Shown here: positions 7,476-16,275 of the stretch, in pieces
How positions within the stretch are numbered: the first letter of the stretch is position 1
Layout: each line of letters opens with the position of its first letter
Assembly (NCBI GenBank): GCA_030731635.1
Contig: JANQTR010000031.1
Location: 3,226 to 25,128, forward strand
DNA: 21,903 nucleotides
Reading direction: 5' to 3'
Origin: Erythrobacter sp.
Lineage (GTDB): Bacteria > Pseudomonadota > Alphaproteobacteria > Sphingomonadales > Sphingomonadaceae
Notes under the pieces: generated by a model
Databases searched by the model: none
Told to the model about the DNA's origin: nothing
Seen by the model: the letters and a program-made list of their open reading frames with translations, nothing else
Position numbers and translations under genes: made by a program

Positions 7476-10400
7476 TTGCGTGTAACCCCCTCTTTGCGGC
7501 ACGTGGCAGCGGCACTCTTTGCAGTGCTGCTGCCATTTGTCGTGCCGCAAGAGGGGGCCATTGCGCAAAACACTGATGGCGCATTGGTGCGCACGATCAC
7601 CAACATTGCCGAAGCTTCATGGGATGCTGACGGGTCGCGCCGACGGATTTCCAGTAATCCGGTCCGGTTCGATGTCAGCAGCACCCCGCCGTCGCCTCCG
7701 GCGATCCGGGTGTTCCGCCGGTCGCCAGGTGGCGGAGCCGAACTTGTCTATCGTGAACCCAGTTGCAGCGCCAATCCCGGCCCGGTCCAGGGTGCCGGCA
7801 GCCGGACGGCCAATGTCATGCCGACCGCCAATGGTGCGACCGCAATTACCACCGCAGTGGTGCAGCCGACCGATCGGCTGCGCGGCGGTGAGCCGTTGTT
7901 CTTTGAGATCAACGCCCAAAGTGCGAACCGCAACCCCAACGAAATCGATAGTCTGACCGTTGTTCTCACCACCGCTGAAGGTGACCGTGAGACCATGACG
8001 GTGTTCGAAACCGCACCCGACAGCGGGATTTTTGCAGGCGTTATCAGCACGCTGCGTATTCCTCCGGCCTTGGTACAGGAAGATTGCCAGCTCAGCGTTG
8101 GCGCAAATTCGCGCATCACTGTGGCCGCGATGGATCCCGGCACCGGCGGCATTTTGGTGCAAGCCAACGTTGCGGTGCTGGTCGATCCGTTCGGTGTGGT
8201 GTTTGACAGCGAAACCGGCGCTCCGGTTGATGGCGCGCGCGTTTCGCTGGTCGATGCCGTCAGCGGCGCGCCAGCCACTGTGTTTGCCGAAGATGGCGTA
8301 ACATCTTGGCCCTCCAATCTTATTTCCGGCCAACCAATCACGGACGGCGCTGGCCGGGTCGTTCAGGTGGGACCGGGCGAATTCTGGTTCCCACTGACGG
8401 CGGTCGGCACTTACCGCCTCGTGGTTGAACCGCCGACGCCTTACACCGCGCCATCTGTAGTCCCGCGCGAGGTGCTGGCGCGCCTGACCCGCTCTGATGG
8501 CCGCGCTTTCGTGATCCGCGATGGATCGTTCAGTGATCCCTTCGTGCTCGACGATCCGGTTCCTTACGAAGTCGATATTCCTCTCGATCGGCCAAGCCTT
8601 GACCTGGCGCTGACCAAGACCGCTTCGCGGGTCAACGCTGCGCCGGGTGATGTCGTGTTCTACACCCTTACCGTCCGCAACGCCGATCCTGCCCGGATCA
8701 AGCGCGCGGTGACGCTGGCCGATACGCCGTCCAAGTGGCTGAGATTGCGCCCTGATACCGTCCGCATCAACGGACAGCGCGCGCCAGATAGCGTCACTGT
8801 CACGCCCGATGGCCGCAACTTCACAATCGCGCTTGGCGACCTTGCGGGCGGCGCTTTGGCGCGGGTCACCTATGCGATGACCGTGCGTCCTGATGCCCCT
8901 CCGGGCCGGACGCTCAATGATGCGATTGCCAGTGATGCGCTGGGTCGGCTGGCGCGGGCCAGCGCCGCGGTTGATCTGGTGCGTGAAGGCATTGCTGACC
9001 GGATGACCATTATCGGCCGGATCACCGCGGGATCGTGCACGCTCGACGAAAAATCGCGCAGCGGTATCGCAGGCGTTCGGGTGATGCTCGAAGATGGCAG
9101 CTTTGCCGTCACCGATGTTGACGGCCGCTATCACTTCGAAGGCGTCGTGCCCGGCACCCACGTGGTGCAGGTGTCAAAAATGACCCTGCCTGCGGGCACC
9201 AAACTGGTTGATTGCCAGCGCAGCACTCGCAACGCTGGCAGCGCCTCGTCGCGCTTTGCCATTGGGCAGGGTGGCAGCCTGATTGTCGCCGATTTCCACG
9301 TGGTTGTTCCTGAAACCACAGCAAATTTGATCGCCGCGACCCCCGTTCCGTCCGCAGCCCCCACCGCGCCCAAGCCCGTCGCCGATCCTGTGGTGAATGA
9401 TTTCATCGCGCTTGGCGATGGTGAGGACGGCTTCCTTGCTCCGTCGATCGATGCCAACCCGCGTGCGCCCGCCGTGCGTGTCGCAATCCGCCACCGCCGC
9501 GGGCAGAGCGTGCAGTTGTTCGTCGATGGCAAGCCGGTCGATCCGCTCGCGTTTGATGGCACCCAGAACCCCGAAAAGGGCCGTTTCGCCGTCAGCCAAT
9601 GGCGCGGTGTGCCGTTGACCAATGATCGCACGGTGATCGAAGCGCGTATCATCAACAGCTTTGGCGAAGTGGCCAAAAGCTTTACCCGCGAAGTGTTCTT
9701 CACCCGCGCGCCCGCCAAGGTGGAATTCCTGCCCGAACAATCGAACCTGATTGCCGATGGCCGCACCCGCCCGGTGATCGCGATCCGCGTGCTGGATCGC
9801 AACAATCGCCCCCTGCGCGAAGGTCTGGCAGGCAACTTCACGCTCAACGCGCCTTATGAAAGCGCCGAGCAGATTGATCGCCAGCAGCTCAATCAGCTGA
9901 CCGGCACCGCCCCTACCGCTGCGCGCTGGGTGGTTGAAGGCACTGATGGCATCGCCCGGATCGAACTGGCGCCGACAATGGTCAGTGGTTCGCTGCGGCT
10001 TGCCTTCGCATTTGATGATGGCGACATCACCCGCCGGCAGGAACTCAACGCCTGGATTGAACCCGGCGATATCGAATGGACGATTGTCGGCCTGGCCGAA
10101 GGCACCGTTGGCGCGCGGTCTGTTGCCGATAATATGGAACGCGCCGGGCAGTTCGATAGCGATCTTGGCGATGATGCGCGCATTGCGCTTTATGCCAAGG
10201 GCCGGGTGCTGGGCAAATACCTTGTCACGCTCGCCTATGACAGCGCCAAGCAGCGCGACGATCAGCGCGTATTGGGCGCGATTGATCCGCAGGCCTACTA
10301 CACCGTGTTCGGCGATGCCTCGGCCCGCCGGTTCGATGCGGCCAGCCGCGAAAAGCTGTATGTCCGTATCGAAACATCGACCTTCTATGCGCTTTACGGC

Positions 10401-12620
10401 GATTTCCAGACCGCGTTCAACGAGACCCGGCTTGCCAACTACAACCGCACGGCAACCGGCGTGAAGGCCGAAGCGCGTGTCGGCAATGTCACCGCGCAGG
10501 GCTTCGCCGCCGAAATCGCCAGCCGGTTCCAGCGGCAGGAAATCCAGGGGCAGGGGATTACCGGGCCATACAGCCTCGCCAGCCGTCGTATCCTCGCCAA
10601 TTCCGAACGCGTCACACTTGAAATCCGTGACAGGTTCCGGCCCGAAATCATTGTTTCAGTGCGTGAACTGACCCGCTTTACCGATTACGACGTTGATCTG
10701 CTCTCGGGCACGATCAGCTTTGCTGCCCCGGTGTTAAGCCGTGATGAGAACTTAAATCCGCAATTCATTGTTATTGAATTTGAAACTGATGGCGCAGGCG
10801 CCGCTGAATGGAATGCCGGCGTCCGTGCTGACTGGACCAGCGATGATGGCGCTATCCGGATCGGGGCAAGCGCGATTTCCGATGCCGGCCTGGCCGGAGC
10901 TGATGGCAATGCGGCGCGCACCGACCTGGGCGCAGTCGACCTGCTCGCGCGGATTGGCGATGCGACCGAAATTCGCGCTGAGCTCGGCGTCAGCAATCGC
11001 GGCGGTGACACCGCGACCGGTTGGCTGGTCGAAGCACAGCACCAGACCGCTAAGCTCGATCTGCTTGCCTATGCCCGTCAGATTGATGGTGACTATGGCA
11101 TCGGCCAGCAGAACGTGGCTGAGCGCGGCCGCCGCCGGATTGGCGTTGATGGTCGGGTGCTGCTCAGCCAGGAACTGAACTTTGTCGGCTCTGTCTGGCA
11201 AGATGAAAGCCTGATCGACGCTGCCCGCCGCCGCGCTGCGCAAGGCCAATTCGTGCTGACCCGCCAGCGCACCGATCTGCGCATCGGGCTGGTGCATTTT
11301 GATGACAGGCTCGCCACTGGCGGCAGCGCATCTTCGACCGTGCTTGAAGCGGGCGCGACGCAGCGGTTGTTCGACAACAAGCTTGAACTTTCTGCAGGAA
11401 CGGCTGTGGCATTGGGCAAGGCGGAAAGCGTTGATTTGCCCGCGCGCCACCGGCTTGGCGTGCGTTATGCAATCACGCAGGATGTGCGGCTGGTCGGCAC
11501 CTATGAAATCGCCGATGGCGAAAACCTCAACGCGCGCCAATTGCGCGGCGGGATCGAAGTATCGCCGTGGCAGGGCGGGCAAGTGGTGACCACGCTGGGG
11601 CAGGAAAGCATCGGCGAACAGGGCACCCGCAGCTTTGCCGCCTTTGGCCTGTCGCAGACATTGCAGGTGAGCCCGTCGCTGACGATTGATGCGACGATCG
11701 ATGGCAACCGCACGCTGGGCGGCGCGGCGGCCAATGCCAGCAACGCAGGCGGCGTGATCAATCCTGCACAGCCTGTGGCGAGCGGCGGACAGCTGAGCGG
11801 CGGGTTGTTGTTTGAAGATTTCACTGCCGTGACCTTGGGTGCAGCATGGCGCAAAGATCGCTGGAGTGTGACCGCACGCGGCGAACTGCGCGATGGCGAA
11901 ACCGCTGATCGCAAGGGCTTCACCTTTGGCGCTATCCGGCAGCTGGGCGAAGGCAGCCTGGTCGGTTCGGGCGGCACCTGGACCCGCGCCGAGGCGAGCA
12001 ATGGCGCGGTGAGCGAAATCATCGATGCCAGCATCGCCTTTGCGCACCGTCCTGATGCTTCGCCGCTGGCGATGCTCGGCCGGCTTGAATTCCGCAGCGA
12101 CCGCGTAACCGGCGCGGTTGCGGGCGAGGCCGGCGGCGCTGGCGGGGCCGGGCGCACTGCGCTGGTGGTCGACGGCGATGCGCAATCGCGCCGCCTGGTG
12201 GCCAGCCTTTCGACCAACCTCTCACCCCGCGGGCAAGAGGACGGTTCCGAAGTGCGCCGCGACGAATTCACCTTGTTCCTCGGCGCGCGGCACAATTTCG
12301 ACCAGTTTGAAGGCACGGAGTTTTCCGGCACGAATGTGCTCGCCGGCGTTGATGCGCGCATCGGAATTGGCGAACGATTTGAAATCGGCGCCAGCGCCAC
12401 GGTGCGCAGCAATCTCAACGACAATGTCACCAACTTCGCCTATGGTCCGACGATCGGCGTGGTTCCGGCCAAGGGCATGCTGGTCACCCTCGGTTACAAC
12501 GTCGAAGGCTTCCGTGACGGCGATTTCGGCGCGGCGCGCAACACCAATGAAGGCGTATTCGCAGCGGTGCGGTTGAGCTTTGATGCCGATAGCTTCAGCT
12601 TTCTCGGGCTGGGGAGGTAA
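7476..12620 (+). CDS. giant outer-membrane barrel protein with DUF11 and SdrD-B-like domains
   Basis: Unknown function; 1714 residues, central to the cluster. The likely signal peptide ends near residue 31 (EGAIAQ). Domains in order: an N-terminal module with VRTITNIAEASWDADG shared with its neighbours; a carboxypeptidase-regulatory/SdrD-B-like sheet at about 231-330 (GVVFDSETGAPVDGARVSLV); a DUF11 domain at about 373-500 (LALTKTASRVNAAPGD); a second SdrD-B-like domain at about 509-600 (GIAGVRVMLEDG, TDVDGRYHFEGV); a Pro/Ala-rich linker; Ig/invasin-like sheets at about 665-860. From about 899 to the end, alternating amphipathic strands with aromatic ends (such as ATGVKAEARVGNVTAQGFAA) indicate a large outer-membrane beta-barrel. 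The start is the weakest point: TTG 7476 gives the positively charged n-region, but the Shine-Dalgarno is poor and no ATG is available. A hairpin lies 29 bases inside the gene. Confidence 0.82.
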   Translation: MRVTPSLRHVAAALFAVLLPFVVPQEGAIAQNTDGALVRTITNIAEASWDADGSRRRISSNPVRFDVSSTPPSPPAIRVFRRSPGGGAELVYREPSCSANPGPVQGAGSRTANVMPTANGATAITTAVVQPTDRLRGGEPLFFEINAQSANRNPNEIDSLTVVLTTAEGDRETMTVFETAPDSGIFAGVISTLRIPPALVQEDCQLSVGANSRITVAAMDPGTGGILVQANVAVLVDPFGVVFDSETGAPVDGARVSLVDAVSGAPATVFAEDGVTSWPSNLISGQPITDGAGRVVQVGPGEFWFPLTAVGTYRLVVEPPTPYTAPSVVPREVLARLTRSDGRAFVIRDGSFSDPFVLDDPVPYEVDIPLDRPSLDLALTKTASRVNAAPGDVVFYTLTVRNADPARIKRAVTLADTPSKWLRLRPDTVRINGQRAPDSVTVTPDGRNFTIALGDLAGGALARVTYAMTVRPDAPPGRTLNDAIASDALGRLARASAAVDLVREGIADRMTIIGRITAGSCTLDEKSRSGIAGVRVMLEDGSFAVTDVDGRYHFEGVVPGTHVVQVSKMTLPAGTKLVDCQRSTRNAGSASSRFAIGQGGSLIVADFHVVVPETTANLIAATPVPSAAPTAPKPVADPVVNDFIALGDGEDGFLAPSIDANPRAPAVRVAIRHRRGQSVQLFVDGKPVDPLAFDGTQNPEKGRFAVSQWRGVPLTNDRTVIEARIINSFGEVAKSFTREVFFTRAPAKVEFLPEQSNLIADGRTRPVIAIRVLDRNNRPLREGLAGNFTLNAPYESAEQIDRQQLNQLTGTAPTAARWVVEGTDGIARIELAPTMVSGSLRLAFAFDDGDITRRQELNAWIEPGDIEWTIVGLAEGTVGARSVADNMERAGQFDSDLGDDARIALYAKGRVLGKYLVTLAYDSAKQRDDQRVLGAIDPQAYYTVFGDASARRFDAASREKLYVRIETSTFYALYGDFQTAFNETRLANYNRTATGVKAEARVGNVTAQGFAAEIASRFQRQEIQGQGITGPYSLASRRILANSERVTLEIRDRFRPEIIVSVRELTRFTDYDVDLLSGTISFAAPVLSRDENLNPQFIVIEFETDGAGAAEWNAGVRADWTSDDGAIRIGASAISDAGLAGADGNAARTDLGAVDLLARIGDATEIRAELGVSNRGGDTATGWLVEAQHQTAKLDLLAYARQIDGDYGIGQQNVAERGRRRIGVDGRVLLSQELNFVGSVWQDESLIDAARRRAAQGQFVLTRQRTDLRIGLVHFDDRLATGGSASSTVLEAGATQRLFDNKLELSAGTAVALGKAESVDLPARHRLGVRYAITQDVRLVGTYEIADGENLNARQLRGGIEVSPWQGGQVVTTLGQESIGEQGTRSFAAFGLSQTLQVSPSLTIDATIDGNRTLGGAAANASNAGGVINPAQPVASGGQLSGGLLFEDFTAVTLGAAWRKDRWSVTARGELRDGETADRKGFTFGAIRQLGEGSLVGSGGTWTRAEASNGAVSEIIDASIAFAHRPDASPLAMLGRLEFRSDRVTGAVAGEAGGAGGAGRTALVVDGDAQSRRLVASLSTNLSPRGQEDGSEVRRDEFTLFLGARHNFDQFEGTEFSGTNVLAGVDARIGIGERFEIGASATVRSNLNDNVTNFAYGPTIGVVPAKGMLVTLGYNVEGFRDGDFGAARNTNEGVFAAVRLSFDADSFSFLGLGR
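7505..7534 (+). promoter_or_regulatory. strong hairpin in the translation start region of the barrel gene
   Basis: GGCAGCGGCACT (7505-7516) pairs with AGTGCTGCTGCC (7523-7534): 12 base pairs including one G-U wobble, with a 6-base loop. It begins 29 bases after the TTG start, inside the signal-peptide codons. With the rare start codon it may hold down translation. No T-run follows, so it is not a terminator. Confidence 0.4.
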
Positions 12621-12626
12621 GCCGTC

Positions 12627-14867
12627 ATGGTGTCCCCAGGCACATCGATTATCAACCGGCTGTTAACCATGACCGGATATGCCCATCGCATGATTGCAAC
12701 CGCACGGAGCAAGTTTGGGCGCGCGGCGTTGTGGCTGATCCTTGCTGTAGGGATCTTGTTCCCAGCTTCCGCTGTGCAAGCACAGGACGCAACGGTTGAC
12801 TGGGCCGATGCTGGGCTCAGCAGTCTGACGCCCTTCACTAGCGGGACCACGGTTCAGGGTTCTGACAGCACAACGGCGACCGTGACATGGTCAACCCAAG
12901 TGGTGGGGACAGAATCATTTGTTCCTGCATTTGGCGGCGCCTTCGTCAGCTATTTCAGCGGCAATATCGGTTCGTCAGTTTCCCCGTTGCTGCTCAGCTT
13001 CGATAACGCGACGTACGATCCGCGCGACAAGGTGACTGTCACTATCGTCCTGAGCCGGGGCGTAACGAATCTGCGTTTTGCGCTAAGCGACATCGACAAT
13101 GGCAATTTTGCCGATGCGATTGAGCTTGGCTGGGACGATGATCTGGCCGGCGGTTTCAACAATGCGGCCAACACGACTGGTTTCTGGACGGCAGGATCGG
13201 CCGTAACGCGCACCAATAATACGACCGTGAATGGCTGGCGCGGGACCGCGAATTCGGGCAATGGTACCACTGCCGGTGATCTGCAATTCAACTTTGGCAA
13301 TCAGCAGGTTCGCCGCATTCAGGTCACCTATTTCAGTTACACGGGAACCGGAGATCCGGGCACGCAGTTTGCAACCATTTCCGACCTGGCGTTCAGTCAG
13401 GCGCGGGCTGACCTTTCGCTGACCAAGCAATTGATCGGCAATACGCCCCCGCAAGGCGGGACCGCGACGTGGCGCCTGACTGTCACCAGCGCCAGCACAT
13501 CGCAGATCAACGCAAATGGGGTGATTGTCCGCGATACCTTCCCCGCCGGTTTCGTATTCCAGGAAGCAATCGGCACGGGCAGTTTTAACGCTGCGAACGG
13601 CCAATGGTCGGTGGGCACATTAGCACCTGGCGCAAGCGCGTCGATCGACATCACTGGGGAGATCACTGCCGCGGCGGGTTCGACCGTAACGAATATTGCA
13701 GAAATCATCGCGAGCAGCGCGCTGGACCCGGATTCCACCCCCAATAACGCGGTCACCACCGAAGACGATTATGCGAGCGCAAGCTTTACCGTCCCCGATT
13801 TCTCCAGAACGGTGCCTCAGCTATCCTGTCCTGCCGGGCAATCCGTGTTTGATTGGGATTCGCCATCGATTTCCTGGACCGGCGGAAGCCTGAACAATGC
13901 TTACGCTTTCGCCAATTATGGCCAGATCCAGTTTGCCATCACCGGCAATGCCGTATTCGCTGCAAGGGCCAATTTCGGCGGGGCCGTGCCAGCCTTGACC
14001 ACTGCGGTCAGCGGAGGGCTTTCGCCGGCTCAGCGCGCGCTGGCCTATAACCTTGATAATACGAGCACAAGCCAGCAGGCTGTCACCACAATTACGTTGC
14101 CGCGTGTGTTTACCGGGGTGCAGTTTTCGATTTTTGACATCGACAGTTCCGGCACCTTTCAGGACCGGATCACGGCTTACGGCCTGTTGAATGGTCAGCG
14201 CGTCAATGCGGTTTTGACCGGAAGCGCGCAGAACACTGTGAACGGCGACACGATCTTGGGCACCGGCGGCGCGGCCGACACATCGGCAATCGCGAACGGT
14301 ACAATCACCTTCCTTACGGCAATCGACACGATTGTTTTCGAATATGGAAACGGGCCAACTGCGCCAAGTAACCCAACCAACCAGAGCATTGCTCTGCACG
14401 ACATTACCGTGTGTGTGCCGCTGACACCAAACGTGTCGGTAACCAAGGTAAGCTCAATTATCTCAGATCCTGTCAATGGAGCTACCAACCCGAAGGCGAT
14501 CCCCGGCGCGCTGATCGAATACCTGATTTCGGTGGCGAACACCGGCAATGGGGCCACTGATCTTGGTAGCGTTGTCGTGCTCGACAATGGCCCGGCCGAA
14601 GCCAAGCTGTGCCTGATCAACCGCACGGGTGGTCCAATTGTGTTCACTGATCCTGGCGGATCCGGTCTGACCTATAATTTCGTTTCGATAGGTTCGGACG
14701 CGGACAACCTCCAATTTTCCAGCGATTTCGGGGTTACCTGGACCTATGTCCCTGTTGCCGATGGGCAAGGCTGCGATGCCAATGTTACAGCCTTCCGTGT
14801 CCGTCCCGGAGGCGGTTTGGCCGCTGGCGGCAGCTTCACGCTACGCGCGCGCTACATCATTCAATAG
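12627..14867 (+). CDS. exported multi-domain DUF11 protein with duplicated module
   Basis: Unknown function; 746 residues. The ATG at 12627 is 6 bases after the barrel-gene stop and has GGGGAGG about 9 bases upstream, inside the end of that gene, so translation is likely coupled. The signal peptide is long, about 52 residues, with the hydrophobic stretch AALWLILAVGILFPASA and cleavage near AVQA. Layout: module A1 (about 57-258, starting VDWADAGLS, with LRFALSDIDNGNFADAI); DUF11 domain (about 259-375, ADLSLTKQLIG); module A2 (about 408-598, starting FDWDSPSIS, with VQFSIFDIDSSGTFQDRI); second DUF11-like domain (about 600-746, VSVTKVSSIISDPVNG, NPKAIPGALIEYLISVAN). A1 and A2 look like copies of one jelly-roll-like module. 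Probably a secreted or surface-attached partner of the barrel protein; a role as adhesin or matrix protein is inference. Confidence 0.82.
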   Translation: MVSPGTSIINRLLTMTGYAHRMIATARSKFGRAALWLILAVGILFPASAVQAQDATVDWADAGLSSLTPFTSGTTVQGSDSTTATVTWSTQVVGTESFVPAFGGAFVSYFSGNIGSSVSPLLLSFDNATYDPRDKVTVTIVLSRGVTNLRFALSDIDNGNFADAIELGWDDDLAGGFNNAANTTGFWTAGSAVTRTNNTTVNGWRGTANSGNGTTAGDLQFNFGNQQVRRIQVTYFSYTGTGDPGTQFATISDLAFSQARADLSLTKQLIGNTPPQGGTATWRLTVTSASTSQINANGVIVRDTFPAGFVFQEAIGTGSFNAANGQWSVGTLAPGASASIDITGEITAAAGSTVTNIAEIIASSALDPDSTPNNAVTTEDDYASASFTVPDFSRTVPQLSCPAGQSVFDWDSPSISWTGGSLNNAYAFANYGQIQFAITGNAVFAARANFGGAVPALTTAVSGGLSPAQRALAYNLDNTSTSQQAVTTITLPRVFTGVQFSIFDIDSSGTFQDRITAYGLLNGQRVNAVLTGSAQNTVNGDTILGTGGAADTSAIANGTITFLTAIDTIVFEYGNGPTAPSNPTNQSIALHDITVCVPLTPNVSVTKVSSIISDPVNGATNPKAIPGALIEYLISVANTGNGATDLGSVVVLDNGPAEAKLCLINRTGGPIVFTDPGGSGLTYNFVSIGSDADNLQFSSDFGVTWTYVPVADGQGCDANVTAFRVRPGGGLAAGGSFTLRARYIIQ

Positions 14868-14892
14868 CGCTGCTGGCGCGCGCCTGCATTGT

Positions 14893-14907
14893 TCCACGTT
14901 TTGTGGA
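14893..14907 (+). terminator. small hairpin after the DUF11 cluster
   Basis: TCCAC (14893-14897) and GTGGA (14903-14907) form a 5 bp stem with a 5-base loop, 26 bases after the last stop codon of the cluster. No T-run follows. It is the only terminator-like structure seen before the HD-GYP gene and is weak. Confidence 0.22.
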
Positions 14908-15006
14908 GCGGGATAGGTAATTTACCTGATGCGCAGGCCAAGCACTTGCTGCGGTCTGGCGGGCTATCTAGCGGGCCTCCCGGATACAGCGCAGAGCCCC
15001 TGATCA

Positions 15007-16275
15007 ATGTTGAAGCGCATCGCCATATCTGACCTCGAACTGGGCATGTTCGTTCACAAGATGGAGGGTAGCTGGTTCTCCCATCCATTTTGGAAAGCGA
15101 AATTCCTGGTCGATGATACCGATAAGCTCGCGACGCTGAGGGACAGCGCGCTTGACGGTGTGGTGATCGACGTGTCGAAAGGCAAGGATGTTGGCGGTAG
15201 CAGAATGCCGTCGCCGATTCCTGCATCTGCTCGGACCGCCCCAGCGCAGCGGCCCCGCATGCGATCGGTGACCGCACGCAGCGCGGTTCAGCAGGCCTCG
15301 CTCGAACCGGTGTCCGTCGAAGTCGAGATGCACGCCGCCAAGGCGATTGCAGCCAAGGCCCAGAAGAGCCTAGCTAATACCTTTATCGCCGCACGGTTGG
15401 GCAAATCGCTCAACATCAAGACCGTCGAGCCGGTGGTGACTGACATCATGAACTCGATCCGCCGCAACCAGCAAGCGTTCGGCGGATTGATGCGCTGCAA
15501 GCTCAAGAACGAGGTGATCTATCAGCACGCTCTTGCCGTCAGCGCACTGATGGTCTCGCTCGCGCGGCAGATGAAGCTGAGCGACACCGAAACGCGCGAA
15601 GCAGGGTTGGCGGGGCTAATGCTGGATATCGGCGCCAATTACTTGCCCCCCAATCTTGACGTGCCCAATCACGATTTTCGGCAGGTCGATCCCGCAATAT
15701 GGCAGCAGCACGTGATTTTGGGCCACCGCGCCCTGCAAAATGACGACACGATGCCGCAAGCAGTGCTGGCCGCCTGCCTTGAACACCACGAGCGGATCGA
15801 TGGCAGCGGGTTTCCCAATGGCCTCGGCAAAGGCGAGATCAGCACCATCGGGCGCATGGCGGCGATCTGCGATACATTCGATTTTCTGCTCACCCGCACC
15901 AACAGCACCGCCGCGCTTGATCCTGCAATCGCGGTGCAAAAAATGCGCGCGATGGAGGGCGCATTTGACGAAGAAATTCTGCGATCATTCATTGAATCGG
16001 TTGGGCTTTATCCGGTTGGCGCATTTGTTGAACTGGCCAGCGGCAAGATCGCCATGGTGATAGATGAAGACCCGCGCGACAAGTCGAAGCCGATTGTGCA
16101 GGCGTTCTATTCGCGCACCACCAAAGAACGGATTGTCCCGCACAGGATCGTGTTGAGCCAGCCCGAAAACAACGACGATATTACCGGGATCGCGGATCTT
16201 GGCGAGCTCGATCTGCCCGAAGAAGGGCAGCTGCGCGAACTCGTGTTCTTCACTGCCTTCAAGATGGTAAGCTAG
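15007..16275 (+). CDS. HD-GYP-type protein with degenerate HD motif and DUF3391-like N-terminus
   Basis: HD-GYP proteins normally hydrolyse cyclic di-GMP; this one may not. It has 422 residues. The N-terminus (KRIAISDLELGMFVHKMEGSW) matches the DUF3391 domain often found before HD-GYP. In the HD-GYP domain (about 150-335), H174, H235, H260, H261, E262, D289 and D292 are kept. The signature HDIGK is LDIGA (206-210), so the metal-binding His and the following Lys are lost, and GYP is GFP (268-270). About 85 residues follow the domain and contain KIAMVIDEDP, a PilZ-like or small sheet region. It may be a c-di-GMP-binding or protein-binding relic rather than an enzyme. Start is ATG with weak Shine-Dalgarno, 139 bases after the DUF11 cluster on the same strand. 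Confidence 0.85.
   Translation: MLKRIAISDLELGMFVHKMEGSWFSHPFWKAKFLVDDTDKLATLRDSALDGVVIDVSKGKDVGGSRMPSPIPASARTAPAQRPRMRSVTARSAVQQASLEPVSVEVEMHAAKAIAAKAQKSLANTFIAARLGKSLNIKTVEPVVTDIMNSIRRNQQAFGGLMRCKLKNEVIYQHALAVSALMVSLARQMKLSDTETREAGLAGLMLDIGANYLPPNLDVPNHDFRQVDPAIWQQHVILGHRALQNDDTMPQAVLAACLEHHERIDGSGFPNGLGKGEISTIGRMAAICDTFDFLLTRTNSTAALDPAIAVQKMRAMEGAFDEEILRSFIESVGLYPVGAFVELASGKIAMVIDEDPRDKSKPIVQAFYSRTTKERIVPHRIVLSQPENNDDITGIADLGELDLPEEGQLRELVFFTAFKMVS

Noticed and set aside
7617..9161. Long open frame of 514 codons on the minus strand inside the barrel gene
   Set aside because: It is antisense to a gene with clear domains; its composition (many His, Arg, Gly) is that of a GC-rich shadow frame, with no recognisable motif.
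10752..12185. Long minus-strand open frame of 477 codons
   Set aside because: Shadow of the beta-barrel part of the 1714-residue gene; no Shine-Dalgarno or family signature.
12663..12670. TTAACCAT, a CtrA-like half site
   Set aside because: Single half site within a coding region; the second half at correct spacing is missing.
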